NCBI GenBank assembly: GCA_902797785.1
Contig: CADBUD010000051.1
Coordinates: 1 to 25,614 of the forward strand
Length of the DNA: 25,614 bases
Reading direction: 5' to 3'
DNA from: an uncultured Lachnospiraceae bacterium
GTDB lineage: Bacteria; Bacillota; Clostridia; Lachnospirales; Lachnospiraceae
Shown: positions 1 to 7,860 of the stretch, piece after piece
Position numbering within the stretch: the stretch's first letter is position 1
Layout of the letters: every line of letters starts with the position of its first letter
The notes under the pieces: model-generated
Told to the model about the DNA's origin: nothing
The model's input: only the letters and a program-made list of their open reading frames with translations
Databases searched by the model: none
Translations under genes and position numbers: made by a program

Positions 1-85
1 ATACGACCGAAGGGAGTATTTGCACTCTGTGTGCCTTCGGTATGTGCATTTTGTTGCTATGAACAGCGGAGCTGTGAATAGTAAC
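1..85 (-). repeat. Partial copy of dispersed palindromic repeat family B (cut by window edge)
   Basis: Read on the minus strand this begins GTTACTATTCACAGCTCCGC and continues through a block very close to positions 16667-16727, including the shared TTCATAGCAACAAAATGCAC and AAATACTCCCTTCGGTCG words. Compared with that copy it carries about 20 extra bases that form a CCGAAGG/CCTTCGG stem (7-13 with 34-40). The left end runs out of the window. It contains no plausible coding sequence. It is non-autonomous and palindromic, so a MITE-like or BIME-like element is the best description. Confidence 0.7.
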
Positions 86-112
86 GATTGCGAATATCGG
101 GGAGGATTGTAG

Positions 113-147
113 GGCGCAAGACATCCGGTGGATGTCTGCTCTGCGCC
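113..147. repeat. Inverted repeat (hairpin) upstream of the DMT gene
   Basis: The arms GGCGCA plus AGACATCC (113-126) pair with GGATGTCT (130-137) and TGCGCC (142-147), with a 3-base loop and a 4-base bulge. No T-run follows it, so it does not look like a simple terminator. It lies next to the repeat at 1-85 and may belong to the same mosaic element. Nothing else recognisable lies between 86 and 228. Confidence 0.5.
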
Positions 148-228
148 GACCGTAACGGAGTGAATACGCGAAGCGCGTAACAATCCGTTGAATCGCTTTT
201 GATGGGCAAATGATCTATTTGATTCCCA

Positions 229-258
229 TATAATTGATTATGATTTTACGATCATAAT
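229..258 (+). promoter_or_regulatory. Possible -10 box plus palindromic operator before the DMT gene
   Basis: A perfect TATAAT sits at 229-234, but no convincing -35 lies 16-18 bases upstream. A perfect 8-bp palindrome, ATTATGAT-tttacg-ATCATAAT (237-258), covers the expected transcription start, where a repressor could bind. The ribosome binding site (GAAAGGAG) follows directly. The operator role is inference. Confidence 0.35.
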
Positions 259-273
259 TAGAAAGGAGCAGTT

Positions 274-1146
274 ATGTCATTTTTATCTTTCCGCCAACTT
301 TCTTCTAAAAAGAAAGGCATCCTCTGTATCATCATGTCTGCCTTCTGTTTCGCTCTTATGAGTATGTTTGTCCGCCTCTCCGGCGATCTTCCTTTTATCC
401 AAAAAGGTTTTTTCCGGAATATTGTAGCATTCTTTTTTTCCTTTTTTATTATTTTAAAAAGAAAAGACAGCTTTTCTATTCCAAAGGGAAATTTAAAATA
501 TCTGATTGCCCGGTCAACCTTTGGAACCTTAGGACTTCTCTGTAATTTTTATGCTGTAGATCATCTGGTTCTGTCTGATGCGAATATGTTGAACAAGATG
601 TCCCCTTTTTTCGCAATTCTTTTTTCTTTTTTTATTTTAAAGGAAACCCTTTCTCTCCCCCAGGGAACCGCTGTATGTCTTGCGTTTTTGGGCAGTCTTT
701 TTATTATCAAACCTTCTTTCTCCAGTATGGAATTTTTCCCAGCCGCCATCGGTTTTTTGGGTGGAATGTCAGCCGGAATCGCCTATACCTTTGTTCGTCT
801 TCTAGGTATGCGCGGTCAGAACGGGCCATTTATTGTTTTCTTCTTCTCTGCCTTTTCCTGCCTTGTCCTGCTGCCATTCTTACTTTTCCATTTTGTACCG
901 ATGACTCCATCACAGTTTTTTTGTCTTCTAGGCGCTGGTTTAAGTGCCGCCGGTGGACAATTTTCCATTACTGCTGCCTACACCCATGCGCCTGCCAGGG
1001 AAATTTCTGTCTATGATTACTCCCAAATTCTCTTTTCTGCCATTCTCGGTTTTTTGATTTTTGGACAAGTCCCGGACGGATATAGTATTTTAGGCTATCT
1101 CATCATTTGTTCCATGGCCGTATGGATGTTTTTCTATCAAAAATAA
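274..1146 (+). CDS. DMT superfamily (EamA-type) transporter
   Basis: A 290-residue integral membrane protein of the drug/metabolite transporter superfamily. Two EamA repeats are visible (about residues 14-145 and 155-288), together giving about ten hydrophobic helices. The N-terminal repeat starts with the typical 'G-I-L-C-I-I-M-S-A-F-C-F-A' helix, followed by a charged 'RLSGDLPF..KGFFRN' loop, and ends with the 'LNKMSPFFAILFSFFILKE' signature region common to EamA proteins. Such proteins usually export or exchange small metabolites; the substrate cannot be read from the sequence. GAAAGGAG lies 6 bases before the ATG, which fixes the start. It is a single-gene unit between repeat-rich intergenic stretches, with no operon partner. 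The length is normal for the family and no defects are seen. Confidence 0.88.
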   Translation: MSFLSFRQLSSKKKGILCIIMSAFCFALMSMFVRLSGDLPFIQKGFFRNIVAFFFSFFIILKRKDSFSIPKGNLKYLIARSTFGTLGLLCNFYAVDHLVLSDANMLNKMSPFFAILFSFFILKETLSLPQGTAVCLAFLGSLFIIKPSFSSMEFFPAAIGFLGGMSAGIAYTFVRLLGMRGQNGPFIVFFFSAFSCLVLLPFLLFHFVPMTPSQFFCLLGAGLSAAGGQFSITAAYTHAPAREISVYDYSQILFSAILGFLIFGQVPDGYSILGYLIICSMAVWMFFYQK

Positions 1147-1259
1147 TCTATGATTTAGCGGCCAAAATTCATCCTCCACCGTAAGCTTGCTTAGTCGTAT
1201 CAACGTTTTAACCGATCTAATGTAAAATAAGGGTGGACTTTTTTCTCGTTTCCGATTAC

Positions 1260-1324
1260 AATGATGTTGAGGTCAAAAGCCGCAAGGTATGAAGCGCCTT
1301 GTGACTTTTGACTCCGACATCATT
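1260..1324. repeat. Palindromic repeat, family A copy 1
   Basis: A near-perfect 65-bp palindrome: the left arm 1260-1287 (AATGATGTTGAGGTCAAAAG, then CCGCAAGG) pairs with the right arm 1297-1324. Read on the minus strand, the right arm is 23/28 identical to the left, and several of the differences still pair as G-U. Related ends occur at 13335-13476, and a weaker relative at 1941-2001. No coding capacity; MITE-like. Confidence 0.7.
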
Positions 1325-1329
1325 ATAAT
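1301..1329 (+). promoter_or_regulatory. Candidate sigmaA promoter of ppiB, built on the repeat end
   Basis: GTGACT (1301-1306), 17 bases, then perfect TATAAT (1324-1329). The -35 lies inside the right arm of the family A palindrome, and the last T of that arm is the first base of the -10. The predicted start near 1336 leaves a short leader with TAGGAGG at 1351-1357 before the ppiB ATG at 1367. Confidence 0.5.
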
Positions 1330-1366
1330 GTTATGGATAAGAAAAAAATTTAGGAGGAAATATTTC

Positions 1367-1888
1367 ATGGCACAAAATCCAATGGTAACAATTGAAATGG
1401 AAAATGGAGATATTATGAAGGCGGAGCTCTATCCTGAAATAGCACCAAATACCGTACGTAATTTTATCAGCTTGATTTCCAAAAATTTCTACGATGGACT
1501 GATTTTTCATAGAGTCATTCCGGGCTTTATGATTCAGGGCGGCTGTCCCGATGGAAATGGTACCGGCGGTCCCGGCTATCAGATTAAGGGAGAATTTTCC
1601 CACAATGGCTTTAAAAATGACTTAAAGCATACAACCGGAGTCCTTTCCATGGCACGTTCTATGATGCCAAATTCTGCCGGTTCTCAATTTTTTATCATGC
1701 ATGAAACCTCTCCACATCTTGATGGAGAATATGCCGCCTTCGGCAAATTGATTGAAGGGCAAGAGGTTGTTGACCAAATCGCACAGACTGACCGTGATTA
1801 CAGCGATCGTCCGTACACGCCACAAGTTATGAAAAAAGTGACCGTAGAAACCTTTGGTGTCGATTATCCTGAACCGGAAAAAGCGTAA
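1367..1888 (+). CDS. ppiB: Peptidyl-prolyl cis-trans isomerase, cyclophilin type
   Basis: A 173-residue single-domain cyclophilin that catalyses proline cis-trans isomerisation. The diagnostic segments are present: the catalytic-arginine motif FHRVIPGFMIQGG, then GSQFFIM, and DGEYAAFGK. There is no signal peptide, so it is cytoplasmic. The open frame extends upstream to 1289, but the ATG at 1367 is chosen because TAGGAGG lies 9 bases before it and family similarity begins there (MVTIEMENG..); the upstream extension runs through the palindrome and promoter. It is convergent with recJ, with a long hairpin between them. The gene name follows the usual bacterial label for this small type; finer orthology is not certain. 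Confidence 0.93.
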   Translation: MAQNPMVTIEMENGDIMKAELYPEIAPNTVRNFISLISKNFYDGLIFHRVIPGFMIQGGCPDGNGTGGPGYQIKGEFSHNGFKNDLKHTTGVLSMARSMMPNSAGSQFFIMHETSPHLDGEYAAFGKLIEGQEVVDQIAQTDRDYSDRPYTPQVMKKVTVETFGVDYPEPEKA

Positions 1889-1940
1889 AATTATTCCCAC
1901 CCTCGTATTACTACGCATCACTTTGAGCTCATATTGGAGA

Positions 1941-2001
1941 CGGTCATAAAGTCTTCTCTTCATCAACGAGCAAGCTTGTCATGGAGAAAGACTTTTGACC
2001 G
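1941..2001. terminator. Long hairpin between convergent ppiB and recJ (possible bidirectional terminator, related to family A)
   Basis: The arm 1941-1963 (CGGTCATAAAGTCTTCTCTT..) pairs with 1981-2001 (..AAAGACTTTTGACCG) around a loop containing AAGCTT. The right end read on the minus strand, CGGTCAAAAGTC, resembles the GGTCAAAAG core of family A. It begins 6 bases beyond the recJ stop codon. It has no clean T-run, so termination is inferred from position and stem strength. Confidence 0.45.
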
Positions 2002-2006
2002 CTGAA

Positions 2007-3794
2007 TCATAAATAATTACAGACCACTGCCTGAAGTGTTCTCATCCCCCGAAATTCATTCACCGACGGATAATATGCAATTGCCATATTCTCCGCATCC
2101 TTTCGTCCTGAGAGAATCTGTTCTGCTGCTTCTTTTCCATATTTTTCTTTTAGATATCCTACAAATTCTTCTGCCCCCCGAAAGAATATTCCTTCCATTT
2201 CATATCCACGTTCATTGACTAAAAGCATCTTCACCACATTCTTTTGTTTCCCAATTATGTTTATTTTTTTTAGAGTTATATTTTTCTCAGCAAATAGAGG
2301 TTTTTCATTTCCATTTCCAAAGGGTTCCAAGGCTTCAAGTTCCCTAATCAGCTTCTCCGTCACATAATCAATCGGCATCGGTACATCTACCTTGATCTTT
2401 CGAATAAAATCCTGCTCTGTCAGTGTGGTGTTTTCATTCAAGCGCCTGCGCATTTCCGAAATCCGATCTGTCTCAATAGAAAGACCGGCTGCCATTGGAT
2501 GACCGCCAAATTTAATAAATACATCACTGATTTTGGTCATTTCTTCAAACATATGATATGCTTCAATGGAACGCCCGGATCCTTTTGCAGATTCTTCTCC
2601 ATCCGTAAGAACAAAGACGGGCTTTTCGTAACGTTCCCGCAGCCGTCCGGCAATGATTCCCGCTATGCTTTCATGAATCTTCGGTAAATAGACCACGAGA
2701 ACCCTGTCTTCTTTCAAAGAAGTTGATTCAATCATTTCAACAGCGTCAATCACGCCCTGATTTGTCATCTCTTTTCGGGATTCATTTAGCTTTTTTAGCT
2801 CCTCCGCCATTTCTTCTGCTCTTACCTCTTCTGTTTCGAATAAAAGATCCACTGCTCGTTTTGCTGTATCCAATCGTCCGGACGCATTAAAGCATGGTCC
2901 AAGGATAAATCCAATATGAAAAGACGTAAGTCTGGTATCTGACAGTTCATTGGCTTGAATCAAGCTGCGTAGGCCAATATTCTTTGTCTGTTCCATTTGT
3001 TTTAAACCAAAACGGACAAAAATACGGTTTTCCCCCTGAAGTGACATCACGTCACCGACGGTTGCTATAGCCGCAAATTCCAAATATTTTCTTACTATGG
3101 ATTCATCTCCATATCGATTCGCATATAATCCCTCTGCCAACTTGTATGCTACCGCTGCTCCACAGAGATTTTTAAACGGATAAGGGCAATCCTCCTGTTT
3201 GGGATTGAGAATCGCATCTGCTTTTGAACGAAGGGTGACTTTGCTCCCATTCTCCTGTATCCGATAAGGAATATCATGATGATCCGTTACGATTACGGTC
3301 ATTCCATGCTCTTTGGCATAATTAATTTCCTCAATCGCCGCAATCCCATTATCGCAGGTCACAATCGTGTCAATTCCATCCTGTAAGGCTTTTTTTACCA
3401 AACGGATGTTGATTCCATATCCATCTATTCTCCGATCCGGAATCTCAAGATCAACTTGCGCATGAAGGTCCAGAAATGTCTGCTTTAATATATATCCAGA
3501 ACAAATACCATCGATGTCATAATCTGTAATGATTCGAATCGAAGCTCCTTCCTTGATTTTTTTCTGGAGAATGGAAATTGCCAGTTCAAAATCCTTCATC
3601 AGTGTCCTATTTTTTTTCATTTTTTCATAGCTATTCAGATCTTCAAGTGTCCCATTTAGATATTCCTGATACTCTTCTTCCTGAATCAAATCCCGATTTC
3701 TCATGATTCGGACAATAACAGGATCCACGCCAAGAATTTGAGCCAACTGATTAAAATCTGCTTTTTTTGTTGCTACGAACCATTTTTCTCTCAT
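2007..3794 (-). CDS. recJ: Single-stranded-DNA-specific exonuclease RecJ
   Basis: A 595-residue DHH-family 5'-3' exonuclease acting on single-stranded DNA in recombination and repair. Visible motifs in order: motif I TDYDIDG (about residues 90-96), TCDNGIAA (146-153), the metal-binding DHH in VTDHHD (169-174), and LNPKQ...CGAAVAYKL. The DHHA1 part follows, with GPCFNASGRLDTA, GIIAGRLRERY, GSGRSI and FGGHPMAAGLSI, and then an OB-fold-like C-terminal region. All expected metal ligands appear intact. It is somewhat shorter than some Bacillus RecJ proteins but complete at both ends. The start is supported by AGAGGA upstream of the ATG. It is downstream of secDF on the same strand, but a structured leader with a terminator-like hairpin intervenes, so it may be attenuated or separately expressed. 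Confidence 0.93.
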   Translation of the reverse strand: MREKWFVATKKADFNQLAQILGVDPVIVRIMRNRDLIQEEEYQEYLNGTLEDLNSYEKMKKNRTLMKDFELAISILQKKIKEGASIRIITDYDIDGICSGYILKQTFLDLHAQVDLEIPDRRIDGYGINIRLVKKALQDGIDTIVTCDNGIAAIEEINYAKEHGMTVIVTDHHDIPYRIQENGSKVTLRSKADAILNPKQEDCPYPFKNLCGAAVAYKLAEGLYANRYGDESIVRKYLEFAAIATVGDVMSLQGENRIFVRFGLKQMEQTKNIGLRSLIQANELSDTRLTSFHIGFILGPCFNASGRLDTAKRAVDLLFETEEVRAEEMAEELKKLNESRKEMTNQGVIDAVEMIESTSLKEDRVLVVYLPKIHESIAGIIAGRLRERYEKPVFVLTDGEESAKGSGRSIEAYHMFEEMTKISDVFIKFGGHPMAAGLSIETDRISEMRRRLNENTTLTEQDFIRKIKVDVPMPIDYVTEKLIRELEALEPFGNGNEKPLFAEKNITLKKINIIGKQKNVVKMLLVNERGYEMEGIFFRGAEEFVGYLKEKYGKEAAEQILSGRKDAENMAIAYYPSVNEFRGMRTLQAVVCNYL

Positions 3795-3830
3795 TGCTGT
3801 CCTCTTTTCTTTCTAAAACCTTGGAGTATG

Positions 3831-3861
3831 AAAACGCTGCCAGATTCAAAAATCTGACAGC
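3831..3861 (-). terminator. Terminator-like hairpin just upstream of recJ
   Basis: On the minus strand, GCTGTCAGATT pairs with AATCTGGCAGC (10 pairs and one mismatch, 4-base loop), followed by GTTTTC. The plus strand has no T-run, so it would act on minus-strand transcripts. It lies only 36 bases before the recJ ATG. It is therefore either the 3' end of a small RNA or an attenuator for recJ. Confidence 0.55.
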
Positions 3862-3997
3862 ATATGTAAGGCTGAACTATTACGACAGTATCTTTTTGAT
3901 ACAAAACAGAACCTCTCCCCGCATGTGGATTTCGGGTGCTAAAGTGCTGGAGAAACTGCAGCACTGCAAAAATCCGAATGAAAGGAGAGGAACTGTA
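3862..3997 (-). ncRNA. Candidate structured RNA leader between secDF and recJ (unidentified class)
   Basis: On the minus strand, ACAGTTCCTCTCC (3997-3985) pairs with GGAGAGGTTCTGT (3917-3905), interrupted by one 2x2 internal loop. Inside it, GGATTT pairs with AAATCC and GTGCTG pairs with CAGCAC. A small GTATC-aaaaa-GATAC hairpin follows, then the terminator at 3831-3861. A TATGAT -10-like box overlaps 4001-4008 with a poor -35. I do not recognise a known riboswitch, SRP, 6S or T-box signature. The strand is inferred from the terminator's T-run. It could be a cis-regulatory leader of recJ or an independent small RNA. Confidence 0.35.
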
Positions 3998-4028
3998 GAA
4001 TCATAATGTTTTCTGATTTTATGATAAA

Positions 4029-6206
4029 TTATGCTTTTTTGGCTTTCGCACCTTTTTTTGTTTCTGCTTCTTTCGCTGCTCCAATATGACGCTTCATCAT
4101 ATACCAGATGATACCGGTCAGGCAGACAGAAGAGAACATACCGGCTACGATACCGACCATCAATGGAAGTGCAAATTCCTTAATTGAAGAAACTCCCAAA
4201 ATGTATAATGCCGCAATCGTTACAAAGGTCGTAAAGGAAGTATAGATACTTCTCGTCAATGTCTGGGTAATACTTGTATTTACCAGTTCAGCCAGTCGGT
4301 CCGCGGAACGAATAATCAGCTGATTCTCACGAATCCGGTCGAAAATAACGATGGTTGCGTTAATGGAGTAACCAACAATGGTCAACATACATGCAATAAA
4401 GGTATTACCAACAGAGATACGAACAATCGCATAGCATGCCAATACGACCAGTACATCATGAATCAAAGCAATAATCGCACTCGCGCCGAATCTTAAATCC
4501 TTAAACCGGATCCAAATGTAAATCAACATCAAAATAATGGCAATCACAACAGCGACAACCGCATCCTCCCGCATTTCGGAGCTAATCGTAGAGCTGATAT
4601 TTTCAGACTGAATCAAAGATTCATCCACTCCAAATTCATCGACCATTGCCTGATTCAGAGCTTCTCTCTCCTCTAAGCTTAAGATCTTGGTCTTAATTAC
4701 GACCTGATTTTCTCCGGTTACCGCCTGTGCCTGAACTGCTGTATCGTTAATCGCTTTTTGTACCACCGGAATGATGTCTTTTTCAATCTGATCTACCGTC
4801 TTATCCTCATCAAAGGTGATGTTGGTAGAAGTACCGCCCATGAACTCCAGGCTGAAATTCAACGCATTGTCTCCCTGACCGGCATGAATGCCCATAGCAA
4901 CAAAACCGGAAAGAATCGCTGCGATGGCAATAATAAAGAAAACAACTTTTTTAGAAACAAAATCAATAACCTTTCTCTGCTTTTGAGCACGATAACATTT
5001 TTCGCTCTTGATTCCAACACCATAGAGAGCGTAAATGATATATCTGGTAAGCAAAAGAGCCGAGAACATTGACAGAACGATACCAAGTCCCAGAGTCATT
5101 GCAAATCCCTTTACTGTTCCGGAACCCATCATTCCAAGTACGACCGCCGCAATAAGAGTCGTAACGTTTCCATCGACAATGGCAGAAGTCGCTTTTTTAA
5201 ATCCAATCTTTAAAGCTGAAGCAACACTTTTTCCTGCAGCGAGTTCTTCCTTTACACGTGCAAAAATGATAACATTTGCATCGACCGCCATACCAATGGA
5301 GAGGATGACACCTGCGATTCCAGGAAGCGTGAGCGTAATATCAAATGCATAGATAATAATGACTGTCAGGAACGTGTACAGCAGTAATGCCAGACTCGTT
5401 GCAATACCAGGAACCAAATATACAATCATCATGAATACCATAATGATTCCAATACCAATCATAGCCGCGATCAAACTTGTCCGCAAAGCATCCTTTCCTA
5501 ACTGTGCGCCAACGACAGAGGAACGCAGCTCTGAAAGTTCCACAGAAAGAGAACCTATACGAATCTGTGAAGCAAGACGTTCTGCTGCCTCATAGCTTTC
5601 CATTCCGGAAATCTGAGCTGTTCCGCCGGTAATCGCGGTTTGAACTGTAGGATTACTGATGGTCTCACCATCGTATACGATGGGAAGATTTTTTCCGATA
5701 TTTGCAGATGTCAGATCAGCAAATTTCTTTGTTCCCTCTGCAGTGAACTCCAATCCGACGACATATTCTTTGTTTCCAAGGTCGTTCTGGATGACTTCTG
5801 CAGATGCGTTCGCAATATCTGTACCGTCAATCACATCGTTTCCATCCGGATCCTGGAAGGTCAGGGAACCAGGTTTTCCCAATGCCTCTAAAATCTCATT
5901 TGCATCCGTCACGCCCGGAATTTCTACAATAATACGGTCTTCTCCCTCCTGATAGACCTGCGCCTCTGTGCTATAGGTCTCTACACGCTTTTGCAGCTTG
6001 AAGATCGTATCACTCATTTCGCTCTCTGTTGGTGTGTCTCCAACGACCTCATATGTGATGCTGACACCACCAGCCAGATCCAGGCCAAGAATTATGCCGT
6101 TTCCATCTCCGGTATTCTGTACGATATTCGCTGCAAAATACCCCGTCACCGCAATCAGAGCTACGGTCAAAAGCAGCACCAGAATACTGTTACTTTTCTT
6201 TAACAT
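4029..6206 (-). CDS. secDF: Fused protein translocase subunit SecDF
   Basis: A 725-residue fusion of SecD and SecF, the RND-type accessory that uses the proton motive force to help complete Sec-dependent export. The N-terminal helix (about 6-28) is followed by the SecD periplasmic-side (P1) domain with LGLDLAGGVS and the RSSVVGAQLG..AL stretch, then a helix bundle with the SecD motif IGMAVDANVIIF. The SecF half starts near residue 420 (KKVVFFIIAI), with the motif NFSLEFMGGT, a second extracytoplasmic domain, and helices including GYSINATIVIFDRIREN. About twelve membrane helices in total fit an intact fusion. TTTAGGAGG precedes the ATG. The C-terminus is Lys/Ala-rich. It lies between scfB and recJ on the same strand, an arrangement commonly seen with SCIFF genes. 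Confidence 0.95.
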   Translation of the reverse strand: MLKKSNSILVLLLTVALIAVTGYFAANIVQNTGDGNGIILGLDLAGGVSITYEVVGDTPTESEMSDTIFKLQKRVETYSTEAQVYQEGEDRIIVEIPGVTDANEILEALGKPGSLTFQDPDGNDVIDGTDIANASAEVIQNDLGNKEYVVGLEFTAEGTKKFADLTSANIGKNLPIVYDGETISNPTVQTAITGGTAQISGMESYEAAERLASQIRIGSLSVELSELRSSVVGAQLGKDALRTSLIAAMIGIGIIMVFMMIVYLVPGIATSLALLLYTFLTVIIIYAFDITLTLPGIAGVILSIGMAVDANVIIFARVKEELAAGKSVASALKIGFKKATSAIVDGNVTTLIAAVVLGMMGSGTVKGFAMTLGLGIVLSMFSALLLTRYIIYALYGVGIKSEKCYRAQKQRKVIDFVSKKVVFFIIAIAAILSGFVAMGIHAGQGDNALNFSLEFMGGTSTNITFDEDKTVDQIEKDIIPVVQKAINDTAVQAQAVTGENQVVIKTKILSLEEREALNQAMVDEFGVDESLIQSENISSTISSEMREDAVVAVVIAIILMLIYIWIRFKDLRFGASAIIALIHDVLVVLACYAIVRISVGNTFIACMLTIVGYSINATIVIFDRIRENQLIIRSADRLAELVNTSITQTLTRSIYTSFTTFVTIAALYILGVSSIKEFALPLMVGIVAGMFSSVCLTGIIWYMMKRHIGAAKEAETKKGAKAKKA

Positions 6207-6256
6207 TTTACATCCTCCTAAACTTAATTCCGTATCATTTCTTTACTGTTATACTC

Positions 6257-6338
6257 ATGAACGAAATGGCTTGCCGTTTTGTTCATAAGTCACGCCGGAT
6301 TTTGGTCGCCAAGAGCGACATTTTCCTTATAAAATCCG
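6257..6338. repeat. Two adjacent hairpins upstream of secDF
   Basis: The first hairpin is ATGAACGAAATGG-cttg-CCGTTTTGTTCAT (6257-6286), with about 13 pairs including two G-U, centred some 65 bases before the secDF start. The second pairs CGGATTTT with AAAATCCG across 6295-6338. Together with the family C repeat at 6339-6388 they fill the scfB-secDF gap with palindromes. No clear promoter for secDF was found here. Confidence 0.45.
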
Positions 6339-6388
6339 TGCGCATCAGTTTATACCGTTAGCGAAAAACGGCAACGGTTTTCGTTAAC
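6339..6388 (+). repeat. Dispersed hairpin repeat family C, copy 1; overlaps the scfB stop codon
   Basis: About 49 bases, TGCGCATCAGTTTATACCG followed by a GTTAGCGAAAAACG/CGGTTTTCGTTAAC hairpin. It matches the minus strand of 13884-13933 with about four differences. The TAA stop of scfB (minus strand 6386-6384) lies inside the repeat's terminal GTTAAC. Confidence 0.7.
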
Positions 6389-7808
6389 AAGTATATACGT
6401 CTGCCATGGCAGCTTTGATCATGATGGCACACTCAACTCTTTTTTTCTGCAGCTCACATCCTATCTCGTAGGGATCTGTGATATTACCATGAAAATTGTA
6501 AGAGTTTGCCGCACAGCCACCGCTGCAGTAAAATTTTGCAAAGCAGTGCTTACATTCTTCTTTTGAATACACATTGCATCGTTTAAATTCGTCCTGCAGA
6601 TCTGTATTTTTAATGCCATCAAAAACATTTCCAATCAAAAAATCTTCCTGTCCCACAAACTGATGACAGGGATATAAATCCCCCCATGGAGTCACCGCCA
6701 GATACTCTGTCCCTGACCCGCAGCCGGACAGACGCTTTGCAACACAGGGTCCTCCCTCCAAATCAATCATAAAATGAAAAAACTGAAAGCCCTCTCCCTT
6801 TTTCTTTCGTCTTACCAGCTCTGCTGCAAGATCATCATACTCCTTCATCAACATTGGCAGATCCTCTTTTTGAATCGCATAGTCCTCTGTTGGCGGTGCG
6901 ACGACCGGCTCAACAGAAATCTGTTGAAACCCAAGATCAGCCAAATGGAGTACATCTTTTGAAAAATCCAGATTATGATGGGTAAACGTCCCACGAACGT
7001 AATAATTGGTCTGCTTGCGCGACTCTGCAAATCGTCGAAACTTTGGCAAAATCAAATCATAGCTTCCACTCCCGTTCGGAAATGGACGCATCCGGTCATG
7101 TACCTGCTTTCTTCCATCAATGCTAAGCACGACATTTGCCATCTCCCGATTGGCAAACTCCATAATCTCATCATTTAAAGCCACCCCATTGGTCGTCAGC
7201 GTAAACCGGAATTTTTTCTGATGTGCTTCCTCCAAAGAACGACCATATTCTACCAGCTTTTTTACCACTGGAAAATTCAAAAGCGGCTCTCCCCCAAAGA
7301 AATCCACCTCCAGATTTCTCCGGTTTCCGGAGTTAGCCACCAAAAAATCCAGTGCTTGCTTTCCGACCTCATATGACATCAGATCCCGTTCTCCATGATA
7401 CTCTCCTTCCCCTGCAAAGCAGTACTGACAGGACAGATTGCAGTCATGTGCAATATGAAGGCAGAGCGCCTTTACCACGGTCTGACGTTTGGATACATCG
7501 ACCAGATAGTTTTCATAAATATCTTCAGTAAAAAGCTGTTCTTCCTCTATTAACTCATGGATATCTTCCAATGCTTCGTTAATCTTTTCTTTTAAATCAG
7601 GAGAATCCGCCTCATACCTCTGCGGCTCTTCCTCGCAAAGTGCCGGCATGATCTCCTCTGCCAAAATCTTTTCCCCTTCATGTTTTTCTTTTGCCATTTT
7701 TTCATATAACGGAAGAATGTCATAGACCAGCTCATCTACGATATGAATCGAACCGCTGTTGACATCCATCACAATAAAATATCCGTTATTCTTAAACTGG
7801 TGAATCAT
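6384..7808 (-). CDS. scfB: SCIFF peptide maturase, radical SAM/SPASM thioether-forming enzyme
   Basis: A 474-residue radical SAM enzyme that installs Cys-derived thioether crosslinks in the SCIFF precursor (ranthipeptide maturation). Numbered from the chosen start, the SAM-cluster motif is CNLSCQYC (C123, C127, C130), followed by DFFGGEPLL. The C-terminal SPASM/auxiliary-cluster region has about ten cysteines, including CGSGTEYLAVTPWGDLYPC, CKHCFAKFYCSGGC and the late GCELQKKRVEC. The N-terminal 100 residues (MIHQFKNNGY..DVNSG) are the family-specific leader-binding part. The frame opens at a GTG at 7877, but the ATG at 7808 is preferred: AAAGG lies 7 bases upstream and the family similarity starts there. 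It is downstream of scfA on the same strand, separated by 194 bases with a terminator-like hairpin. The last codons run into a dispersed repeat. Confidence 0.93.
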   Translation of the reverse strand: MIHQFKNNGYFIVMDVNSGSIHIVDELVYDILPLYEKMAKEKHEGEKILAEEIMPALCEEEPQRYEADSPDLKEKINEALEDIHELIEEEQLFTEDIYENYLVDVSKRQTVVKALCLHIAHDCNLSCQYCFAGEGEYHGERDLMSYEVGKQALDFLVANSGNRRNLEVDFFGGEPLLNFPVVKKLVEYGRSLEEAHQKKFRFTLTTNGVALNDEIMEFANREMANVVLSIDGRKQVHDRMRPFPNGSGSYDLILPKFRRFAESRKQTNYYVRGTFTHHNLDFSKDVLHLADLGFQQISVEPVVAPPTEDYAIQKEDLPMLMKEYDDLAAELVRRKKKGEGFQFFHFMIDLEGGPCVAKRLSGCGSGTEYLAVTPWGDLYPCHQFVGQEDFLIGNVFDGIKNTDLQDEFKRCNVYSKEECKHCFAKFYCSGGCAANSYNFHGNITDPYEIGCELQKKRVECAIMIKAAMADVYTC

Positions 7809-7860
7809 TTTTACAACCTTTCCCTTGAGAGCCACAACGTTTTCTTTCTGTACGTAGGAA

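Noticed and set aside
1260..1290. GGTCAAAAG as a CtsR operator for ppiB
   Set aside because: CtsR boxes are tandem direct heptamers; here the second copy is inverted and 30 bases away, as part of a palindromic repeat.
1289..1366. Upstream extension of ppiB from the ATG at 1289
   Set aside because: The stretch is part of the palindrome and promoter, and the Shine-Dalgarno and family similarity both point to the ATG at 1367.
3831..3997. 6S RNA or SRP RNA between secDF and recJ
   Set aside because: The paired ends enclose only about 93 nt, with no central bubble as in 6S and no GGAAGGAAGCAGC-type SRP loop.
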